A DNA stretch of 6,926 bases from Synergistaceae bacterium (GTDB lineage: Bacteria > Synergistota > Synergistia > Synergistales > Aminobacteriaceae): contig JAFPWQ010000243.1 in the NCBI GenBank assembly GCA_017394925.1, positions 1 to 6,926 on the forward strand. Reading direction: 5' to 3'. Each line of letters starts with the position of its first letter. Position 1 is the stretch's first letter. The notes under the pieces were generated by a model. That model ran no database searches, had not been told where the DNA came from, and saw nothing but the letters and a program-made list of their open reading frames with translations. Both the position numbers and the translations under genes were made by a program. Shown one piece after another: positions 1 through 5,858 of the stretch.

Positions 1-768
1 GGCATCTCTTCAGCTCATGTTAATCATAATACTGTCCGTGTGATTCAAAAAGCCGTTGCTATTCATGATATGACTGACGGTACTTTCAATCCGCTTGTAG
101 GCTCTCTCACACGCTTATGGAAAATTAATAAAAATGACGGACTTATCCCATCGCAAGAAAGTATTGATGAAGCTGTTAAATTCACGGATATTCATAATCT
201 CGTCATAGATAATAACTCCGTGTATCTTAAGCATAAAGAATGCGTTCTCGATTTGGGCGGCATCGCTAAAGGTTTTGCAGGAGATTTAATTGCTCAGCTC
301 TTCAGGAATTACGGCATTAAGTCCGCATTAATAGATCTGGGCGGCAATATCTGCGTCGTCGGGAATAACTTTGAAGGCGATAACTGGAAAATCGGCATCA
401 GAGACCCCTTTGAGCCATTGACTAAACCCGCTCTCGTCATTCATGCTCATGATACTAATATTATCACTTCAGGAAATTATGAACGATTTAAATTTCATAA
501 CGGCAAAAAATTCTCTCACTTCTTTGACCCTAAAACCGGCGAATCAATAATGAATGATTTGCTCTCTGTTACCATCATTGATGCTGACGGCTCTGTCGCT
601 GACGGCTTAGCTACCGCTTTTATGGCTATGGGATTCGATAAAGCTAAAGATTATGCTAAAAGGCTAAATGTTATGGCTGTTCTTATCCGAAATGACAAAT
701 CTATTCATGCATCTGAAAAACTCAAAAATTTTGTCTCGGGCAATAAATTTCACATACTATTCTTCTGA
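1..768 (+). CDS. apbE: FAD:protein FMN transferase (ApbE family), 5'-truncated by window edge
   Basis: ApbE enzymes take FMN from FAD and attach it covalently to a Ser/Thr of a target flavoprotein, using Mg2+; targets include Rnf/Nqr subunits and fumarate-reductase-like proteins. The frame is open from base 1, and the 13 codons before the GTG at 40 continue the family pattern, so that GTG is internal and the true start lies upstream. A signal peptide or lipobox cannot be judged. Family motifs, in order: DGTFNP (76-93), the flavin-site block DLGGIAKGFAGD (250-285), IDLGGN (334-351), TSGNYERF (466-489), FDPKTGES (523-546) and the metal-site block ADGLATAFMAMG (598-633), which keeps the conserved Asp and Thr. 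The C-terminal SEKLKNF also fits the family. The 3' end overlaps the facing gene by 19 bases. No target flavoprotein is in view, so the substrate is unknown. Codons end mostly in pyrimidines (GCT, ATT), unlike the facing genes. Confidence 0.93.
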   Translation, partial: GISSAHVNHNTVRVIQKAVAIHDMTDGTFNPLVGSLTRLWKINKNDGLIPSQESIDEAVKFTDIHNLVIDNNSVYLKHKECVLDLGGIAKGFAGDLIAQLFRNYGIKSALIDLGGNICVVGNNFEGDNWKIGIRDPFEPLTKPALVIHAHDTNIITSGNYERFKFHNGKKFSHFFDPKTGESIMNDLLSVTIIDADGSVADGLATAFMAMGFDKAKDYAKRLNVMAVLIRNDKSIHASEKLKNFVSGNKFHILFF

Positions 769-1661
769 GTGTAAAGCATATACTTTAAGCCAGATTCGTA
801 TTCCTGACCGTAACCCGCCTGGGGCATCGCCGGACGTATCCCCATGCATATAAACGGTTCAGCCGATAAAAACGCATGTCCTAAGGAATTAAGCTCTAAT
901 CTGAATCTGAATTTCGCTATCTCTCCGCCTTCTATCGCATACGGAACTAACATATTCTCTTCGGGGTCATGCAAATTTACACTGCGGTAATATTCTTCGT
1001 CAACATGAATGTTCGCCCAGGGGAATAACGAAGGAAGACACATTACATGAGGCATGTTGTCTTTGGCTCGAAACGGCCACTGATATACCCCTCCGTCTGA
1101 ACCATTCACTATTAATCTTAAACTTCCGTGCGTGTCAGGCTGATTTATCCATTCTTCAAGCTCTATATATATATCACGCTCATTCCTGATTAATTCCATC
1201 CACGCTTTAGCTATCGCCAGTCTCGCTAAATTCGGACTCGTACATGTCTGATTCGTGATCCGCTCATATGAACCTGAATTATATTCACTGTCATACGGGA
1301 TTAATATTTCATAGCGTGAGCCGACTATCTCTATGTTCTCTGTCGTTAATGGCTCGTATAATATTCTTTTGCGTTCAGGCTCGTATACCATAAAAATTAC
1401 CGGCAGTGAATGCTGTATCCAGTAGGCCGCCTGACCTGTTTCTCCTGTGCAGATATATCCCCGTGCTGACTTCTCACATTCTGATGATACATATAATCTT
1501 ATTCCTGAGATACGTCCGTCTGAGAGTTCTATATGCGCATTGATACCGCTCGCATCTTCTCTCTGTTCCCGGAAGATTATATTATGCATCTGCGTATTCG
1601 TTATTCCTGAGGCCATGTATAAGCCTAAGCGTTTTATTCCGTTCATGTTATCATTATACAT
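750..1661 (-). CDS. DUF4365-domain protein with apparently degenerate nuclease-like site
   Basis: The protein has 303 residues. Residues about 20-120 match the DUF4365 pattern: IFREQ (29-33), GINAHIEL (39-46), a glycine-led strand (49-60) and the block W81 to P95, which resembles the family's 'W...PVI.V.Y.P'. DUF4365 is regarded as related to PD-(D/E)XK nuclease folds, with a GIDxxIE motif and a later QxKS motif. Here the motif Asp is N41, and the QxK positions align by eye with R55 and Y57, so catalysis looks unlikely. Residues about 125-303 are not recognised: they are soluble, rich in Trp, Tyr and Glu, and have no membrane segment. The start shares one base with the dnaG stop, which implies co-transcription and coupled translation. 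An alternative in-frame ATG lies at 1646-1644, giving a protein beginning MNGIKR, but neither start has a well-spaced Shine-Dalgarno site. The job in the cell is unknown. Confidence 0.8.
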   Translation of the reverse strand: MYNDNMNGIKRLGLYMASGITNTQMHNIIFREQREDASGINAHIELSDGRISGIRLYVSSECEKSARGYICTGETGQAAYWIQHSLPVIFMVYEPERKRILYEPLTTENIEIVGSRYEILIPYDSEYNSGSYERITNQTCTSPNLARLAIAKAWMELIRNERDIYIELEEWINQPDTHGSLRLIVNGSDGGVYQWPFRAKDNMPHVMCLPSLFPWANIHVDEEYYRSVNLHDPEENMLVPYAIEGGEIAKFRFRLELNSLGHAFLSAEPFICMGIRPAMPQAGYGQEYESGLKYMLYTQKNSM

Positions 1662-1663
1662 TA
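1659..1663 (-). promoter_or_regulatory. TAATG stop-start overlap coupling dnaG to the DUF4365 gene
   Basis: Read on the minus strand, the dnaG stop TAA (1663-1661) and the next ATG (1661-1659) share an A. An ACAGG just before it is only two bases from the ATG, too close for a normal Shine-Dalgarno site. Re-initiation by ribosomes finishing dnaG is therefore the likely route of translation. Confidence 0.6.
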
Positions 1664-3334
1664 CCTGTTATATTTCTCACGCTCAAGATATAAAACGTTT
1701 AACTCATGATAATTGCGCTCACTGAACGGCAATGCATTGATTGCTTTTATTCTGCGCTCTATTGATGCTCTTTTCAGGGCATGATATACACGCATAAATT
1801 TTTCTTCGTCCGTTAGTCCCTTCATCTGACGGATTAAATTCTCTCCGCACTCTATCTTACTGAATTTTTCTATATCTCCTGTCTCAAGCCATATTTCACT
1901 CAACGTACTTACATCCTCATTTAATATGCTTAAGGCCAGATCTTTCAATTCTGAAATGCTTATTATTTTCATCACTTCTTCAGGCGGTATTTTAAGTCTT
2001 AACTTCTCTTCTTTCAGCATTAGTGCACATAATCCGCATTCAAGCGTTTCATCAGAAATTTTTGCTTCGGGTTCGGGCGTAAATTCATATGACAGCGGCT
2101 TTTCTGAAACTAGTATTTTATCCAGTTCTGACGGAAGTAAACGCGTCGCATCACATATCTGAGATTTATACTCTGAGACTTCTCCGGCACTTAATGTCTC
2201 AAGTGATGAAAGCAATTCACGAACCGCACTCTTCCGCGTTGATATGTCTTCAAGCCTTGAACGCATTGACGCTATATGTGCAAGTATTAACGGCTTTGCA
2301 TGTGTGATTAAATCTTCAAATTCTTCAGGACTGTGTGAAAGCAAATATTCATCGGGGTCTTTGCCTTCGGGAAGACTTATCACTCTCACGTCAAGGCCAT
2401 GAGACTGCAATATATACATTCCTCTGATTGCGGCATTCTGTCCGGCTGTGTCTGAATCATAACAGATATAACATGTATCTGCATAACGCGATAATAATTC
2501 GGCCTGTTCTGCTGTCAGTGATGTCCCAAGTGATGCAACACTCTCAGGAAATCCGGATTTATGAAGCCTTATTGCATCCATATAGCCCTCACATAATATA
2601 CTCCGTTTCTTTTCACTTATGGCATTTCTGGCTATGTCAAGCAGATATAAATTCTTTCTCTTTCTGTATATTTCACTCTCCGGACTGTTGATATATTTTG
2701 CTCCGTCTCCGGCTATTAATCTTCCTCCGAACGCTGTTATCCTGCCGGTTATGTCATGTATGGGGAAAATTATTCTGCCTCTGAAACGGTCATATATTCC
2801 TGTCTTTGACTGCACAGCCAGTCCTGCATCAACTATAGTTTTATCATTCAGGCCATGTTTACGGAGATAAAGCGTTAATGCATCCCATGAATCCGGCGCA
2901 TATCCCAGTCTGAATTTCTGAATGTCTGATTTCATAACTGAACGTTTCAGCAGGTAATTCAGGCCTATATTTGATTTCATGAGATATTCAGTAAAAAAAT
3001 CCTGTGCAAGTTTGAGAATTTCACGGTCAGTATGTTTATGATCCGGGTGATTATCGCTGAGAGAAATACCGGCTCTGTCTGCCAGGATATGCAGTGCCTC
3101 AGAGAAATTTATGTTGTCGCGTTCCATCAAGTATGTGAAGATATTTCCGCCTTTGTGGCAACCGAAGCAATAATAGCTGTTAGTGTCAGTGTAGACGTGG
3201 AATGAGGGAGTATCTTCGTGGTGGAAGGGGCAAAGTCCGACATAGCCCTGTGATGCTGGTTTGAGTTTCACTGTTTCACCGATTAAGGACGCGATATTTA
3301 TTGAGGAGTTGATTCGTTCTGATATTTCGCTCAT
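1661..3334 (-). CDS. dnaG: DNA primase DnaG
   Basis: DnaG makes the RNA primers for lagging-strand synthesis and acts at the fork with the DnaB helicase. The 557-residue protein is complete. The N-terminal CHC2 zinc-binding domain has ligands C35, H38, C56 and C59 in CPFH and CFGC. The RNA-polymerase-like core carries RFRGRIIFPI (183-192), AFGGR (201-205) and YINSPES (214-220). The Toprim domain has EGYMD (249-253, catalytic E249), YDSDTAGQNAA (292-302, metal-binding D293 and D295) and KDPDEYL (325-331). Residues from about 425 on should be the helicase-interaction domain, which is divergent and slightly short, since the family usually has about 580-600 residues. A GGTGA sits seven bases before the ATG and supports this start. 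The next gene is not rpoD, unlike the classic rpsU-dnaG-rpoD order; instead a DUF4365 gene follows with a one-base overlap. All catalytic residues I can check are present. Confidence 0.97.
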   Translation of the reverse strand: MSEISERINSSINIASLIGETVKLKPASQGYVGLCPFHHEDTPSFHVYTDTNSYYCFGCHKGGNIFTYLMERDNINFSEALHILADRAGISLSDNHPDHKHTDREILKLAQDFFTEYLMKSNIGLNYLLKRSVMKSDIQKFRLGYAPDSWDALTLYLRKHGLNDKTIVDAGLAVQSKTGIYDRFRGRIIFPIHDITGRITAFGGRLIAGDGAKYINSPESEIYRKRKNLYLLDIARNAISEKKRSILCEGYMDAIRLHKSGFPESVASLGTSLTAEQAELLSRYADTCYICYDSDTAGQNAAIRGMYILQSHGLDVRVISLPEGKDPDEYLLSHSPEEFEDLITHAKPLILAHIASMRSRLEDISTRKSAVRELLSSLETLSAGEVSEYKSQICDATRLLPSELDKILVSEKPLSYEFTPEPEAKISDETLECGLCALMLKEEKLRLKIPPEEVMKIISISELKDLALSILNEDVSTLSEIWLETGDIEKFSKIECGENLIRQMKGLTDEEKFMRVYHALKRASIERRIKAINALPFSERNYHELNVLYLEREKYNR

Positions 3335-3341
3335 GATGTTT

Positions 3342-3346
3342 TCACC
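3342..3346 (-). promoter_or_regulatory. Shine-Dalgarno site of dnaG
   Basis: The minus strand reads GGTGA here, seven bases before the dnaG ATG at 3334-3332. The match to the anti-Shine-Dalgarno sequence is moderate but the spacing is right, and it supports the chosen start. Confidence 0.5.
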
Positions 3347-3357
3347 GGTATGTCGGA

Positions 3358-3363
3358 TATAAT
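3358..3363 (+). promoter_or_regulatory. Candidate -10 box (TATAAT) for the envelope gene pair
   Basis: This is an exact consensus -10 hexamer placed 34 bases before the ATG at 3398, giving a short leader of roughly 27 bases. The hexamer 17 bases upstream (3335-3340, GATGTT) is a poor -35, and no extended -10 TG is present, so the assignment rests on the -10 and its position. Confidence 0.5.
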
Positions 3364-3383
3364 ATTACCATATCAATTTTCAC

Positions 3384-3388
3384 AGGAG
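3384..3388 (+). promoter_or_regulatory. Strong Shine-Dalgarno site that fixes the start of the DUF2993 gene
   Basis: AGGAG lies nine bases before the ATG at 3398-3400. The longer in-frame start at 3350 has no such site and would lie upstream of the TATAAT box, so 3398 is preferred. Confidence 0.85.
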
Positions 3389-3397
3389 ATATTTATC

Positions 3398-4141
3398 ATG
3401 ATAAAACGCAGATTAAAATTTTTGTTCGCAGTTTCAATTTTCGCATTCATGTCCGCCGGTGCAGTTTATGCAGATGATGTGCAGAGCCTTCTGGATTATT
3501 ACGTCAATGAGTTCAAGCCCGAAAAAGCGTTGTTAGTCATTCAGGATAAGCCCGACGAAACCGGGATGTTCACGGATATATACATGAATCTTCAGGGAGT
3601 TGTAATTGAAAGTCTGAGGCTCAACAGATTAACATTCAGAATGAAGGGTGTGCAGTTCAATAAGCCGTCGGAATGGTCAAAAGGAAATGTAGAATGCAAA
3701 AACGCAATTCAGATTCTTGCACTGGCAAATCTTCTTGAACGCGACATTAACCATGCAATTGAGACTAAAACATTTGGTGATGAAGGCTCAAGTGAATGGC
3801 ATGACGTATCAATGAAAATCACTCCTAAAGGCTTATCGGGAAAAGGTTATTACAAGTTCGGATTTCTTGATATACTGCTTGAGATAGACAGCGGATTGAA
3901 AATCGTGAAGGGCAAAGAATTATGGCTCAAAGATCCCAAAGTGAAAGTTAATACGCTTGATGTTCCTGACTATGTAACCCGTAAAGCACTCGCAGATATT
4001 CAGCCTCTTGTTGACCTGAATAAATTTCCTCTGCCTTTGACACTCCACAAAGTTGACCTGAAGAAGGGAAGCGCATCACTTTCAACACGCACACTTCCTC
4101 AGGAGCCGTCAGAAGGAATAAGATACACATACGAGAAATAA
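3398..4141 (+). CDS. Secreted DUF2993 (LmeA-like) lipid-binding family protein
   Basis: The protein has 247 residues. Residues 1-25 form a Sec signal peptide: a basic start (MIKRRLK), a hydrophobic core, and V-Y-A at 23-25 with cleavage expected before D26. There is no lipobox cysteine, so the mature protein should be free in the periplasm. The mature part follows the DUF2993 layout: an early segment around LQGVVIESL, a central GLSGKGYYKFG strand pair, and a C-terminal signature IQPLVDLNKFPLPL (201-214) followed by VDLKKGSASLSTRT. DUF2993 includes actinobacterial LmeA, a phospholipid-binding envelope protein; lipid binding here is inferred from family only. The start is set by AGGAG nine bases upstream rather than the longer frame from 3350. 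A membrane-protein gene follows after 13 bases in the same direction, so the two probably form an envelope operon. Confidence 0.82.
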   Translation: MIKRRLKFLFAVSIFAFMSAGAVYADDVQSLLDYYVNEFKPEKALLVIQDKPDETGMFTDIYMNLQGVVIESLRLNRLTFRMKGVQFNKPSEWSKGNVECKNAIQILALANLLERDINHAIETKTFGDEGSSEWHDVSMKITPKGLSGKGYYKFGFLDILLEIDSGLKIVKGKELWLKDPKVKVNTLDVPDYVTRKALADIQPLVDLNKFPLPLTLHKVDLKKGSASLSTRTLPQEPSEGIRYTYEK

Positions 4142-4147
4142 GACCAG

Positions 4148-4153
4148 CGGGGA
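4148..4153 (+). promoter_or_regulatory. G-rich ribosome-binding candidate for the DUF4153 gene
   Basis: The short gap between the two + strand genes contains CGGGGA directly before the ATG at 4155. Only two bases separate the G run from the ATG, which is tight. A TTG at 4158 or 4164 in the same frame would have a more usual spacing, so the exact start is uncertain by one to three codons. Confidence 0.4.
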
Positions 4154-4154
4154 C

Positions 4155-5858
4155 ATGTTGATTTTGCGACACACATTAGACCGTGAAAAGAAACGCTATA
4201 TCTGGGTAGTAATCAGTGCGGTAATACAGGGGCTCTTACTTGGAATATATACAGTCATAAAGTCAGGGCCTCTTCTGTGTATGCCGCTGAGTATAATATT
4301 TATTGTTCCGTTTGTCTTCTGGTTATCACAGGAGCATTGGGGCAGGCGTTTATTCAATTTCATAGCAGGCTTAACACTCACACTTCTTGCATTCTGGATT
4401 TATCGCCTGTGGTCATTGTATTCACCTGACACTGGATTTTATTTTGTGCCGTCTCAGAAGTCAGATCTAATTCGTGTATCAATGGCCGTATTTATGCTCA
4501 TTCCGTTCTTCCAGTGCCGAATAGCCTCGTGGAGCTGGAAATTTCCCTACAGTGAGATATTCTTTCAGTTCTGTCGGAATTTATTCTTACTGTTTCAGAG
4601 CTCAATCGTGATTGTCGTCTTCTGGGGATTACTCGTAACCGCCGGACTTCTTTTTGACATTGTCGGGCTCAGCTGGATACCCGTACTGATATTCAATCCG
4701 CTGACATCAATACCGTTATCGAGTCTGACGATAGCAATCTCAATCACAGTAGCGATAAAACATCCCGGAATAGATTCACTTGGACGCTGGTTATTGAGCG
4801 TATTATCATGGTTACTGCCGTTTTTTTCTGTGCTGTCAGTATTATTTCTCGTGTGCCTTCCGTTGTCAGGGCTTCAGTCATTATGGAATACGGGACAGGC
4901 GGGTACATTAATGATATTGCTTCAGTTCGGAACGATAATATTAGCCAATGCGGCATGGCTTGACGGAACTAAAACGCCGTTTGCGAATAAATACGTGAAT
5001 ATTCTTGCGCAGATTTCAATTCTGTGTTTACCCGTGTATACAGCACTGAGCCTTTATTCAGTCGGACTGCGGATAATGCAGTATGGTCTGACGGTTGACC
5101 GTGTGCAGGCGATGTTCATGGTGATAATCACGGGAATATGGGGCTTAGGATACGCGATTGCATTTGTGATGCGAAAATGGCCTGTATGGATAGGGAAAGT
5201 GAATATAACGGCGATAATAATACTTGCACTGATAACAACAGCAATGAATTCACCGATATTAGACCCGTTCAGATTAGCGTCGTCGAATCAGTTATCGCGT
5301 CTTAAGTCGGGCGAAATATCCCCGGAAGATTTTGATTATATATACACGCGTTTTAATCTTGGCAGATACGGCTATGAAGTTCTGAGTGAATTGTCAGAAT
5401 CAGAATCATTAAGGGTGCGTAATGGTGTGAACATGGCATATTCAGTTAGTGCGGAAGATTATCTGAACAGTACGCGTACAGGACAGCCTCCGTTGATGCA
5501 CAGACAAGAAATAATTTCAGGAATGAAAGTATATCCTGAAGGCATGAAATTAACAGACGGGCAGAAAAAATATCTTGTCTCACACTGGAAAGAAATGCAG
5601 AATGTCAGACGTTCGGACGAATTAACATGTGTATTCATAGACGTATCAGCGTCTAAGGATACGCATAATCTTGTGATACTAACGCGTGAGGCGGGAATAA
5701 TCTATACGCTTTATGAGGACAGCTTAGTATATTCAGGAATGATAAGCGGAGCATTTAATCCCGGTGAGATAATGCGGAATGTAATAATCCGTACGGTAGA
5801 GCCTGAATATAAAGACATAGTAATAGGCGACAGAGTATATCATGTAATCAGTGAGTGA
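4155..5858 (+). CDS. DUF4153-family polytopic membrane protein
   Basis: The protein has 567 residues. About 11 hydrophobic segments can be read, near 15-35, 40-57, 66-86, 107-120, 143-170, 174-200, 210-237, 248-265, 281-303, 316-338 and 348-366; these counts are by eye. Family marks are the segment GLRIMQYGLTVDRVQAM (304-320) before a late helix, and the junction SNQLSRLKSGEISPEDFDYI (377-396) followed by LGRYGYEVLSEL (402-413), both typical of DUF4153. The last 200 residues are soluble and should lie on one face of the membrane. The function of DUF4153 is not established. The gene starts 13 bases after the secreted DUF2993 gene and is most likely co-transcribed with it. No terminator hairpin is visible, and the 3' end overlaps the facing gene by 11 bases. 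Its codons favour A endings (ATA, TCA, GCA). Confidence 0.8.
   Translation: MLILRHTLDREKKRYIWVVISAVIQGLLLGIYTVIKSGPLLCMPLSIIFIVPFVFWLSQEHWGRRLFNFIAGLTLTLLAFWIYRLWSLYSPDTGFYFVPSQKSDLIRVSMAVFMLIPFFQCRIASWSWKFPYSEIFFQFCRNLFLLFQSSIVIVVFWGLLVTAGLLFDIVGLSWIPVLIFNPLTSIPLSSLTIAISITVAIKHPGIDSLGRWLLSVLSWLLPFFSVLSVLFLVCLPLSGLQSLWNTGQAGTLMILLQFGTIILANAAWLDGTKTPFANKYVNILAQISILCLPVYTALSLYSVGLRIMQYGLTVDRVQAMFMVIITGIWGLGYAIAFVMRKWPVWIGKVNITAIIILALITTAMNSPILDPFRLASSNQLSRLKSGEISPEDFDYIYTRFNLGRYGYEVLSELSESESLRVRNGVNMAYSVSAEDYLNSTRTGQPPLMHRQEIISGMKVYPEGMKLTDGQKKYLVSHWKEMQNVRRSDELTCVFIDVSASKDTHNLVILTREAGIIYTLYEDSLVYSGMISGAFNPGEIMRNVIIRTVEPEYKDIVIGDRVYHVISE

Larger units (their letters stand above)
3335..3397. promoter_or_regulatory. 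Divergent control region between dnaG and the DUF2993 gene
   Basis: These 63 bases are the only intergenic space of any size in the window, and must hold the 5' signals of both divergent units unless a promoter lies inside a gene. The centre (3357-3366) is AT-rich and contains a perfect + strand TATAAT; the same AT stretch reads TATTAT on the minus strand and could be a weak -10 for dnaG. I see no convincing -35 for either direction, no operator-sized inverted repeat, and no room for a riboswitch. Confidence 0.5.

Noticed and set aside
772..787. Inverted repeat TAAAG-CATATA-CTTTA just after apbE, as a possible terminator
   Set aside because: The stem is only five mostly A/T pairs with no T run after it, and it lies within the facing coding sequence.
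1164..1174. Short TA dinucleotide repeat
   Set aside because: Eleven bases only, explained by Ile-Tyr-Ile codons in the DUF4365 gene.
1447..1725. Plus-strand reading frame of 92 codons across the DUF4365 gene start and dnaG end
   Set aside because: It is antisense to two well-supported genes, has no ribosome site, and its translation resembles no protein family.
2686..2694. TGTTGATAT, an 8-of-9 match to a DnaA box, as evidence of an origin near the composition switch
   Set aside because: It is a single imperfect site inside dnaG; no cluster and no AT-rich unwinding region were found nearby, so it is expected by chance.
2993..2999. Run of seven A (seven T in the dnaG sense) as a possible slippage or frameshift site
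   Set aside because: It encodes consecutive Phe codons in the primase, the frame continues intact, and no alternative product or stimulatory structure is evident.
3350..3397. Longer start of the DUF2993 gene at the ATG at 3350
   Set aside because: It would put 16 residues ahead of a normal signal peptide, has no ribosome site, and starts upstream of the TATAAT box. The ATG at 3398 has AGGAG nine bases upstream.
4196..4381. Small minus-strand reading frames inside the DUF4153 gene
   Set aside because: They are shadows of a strongly supported membrane-protein gene and have no ribosome sites or family resemblance.
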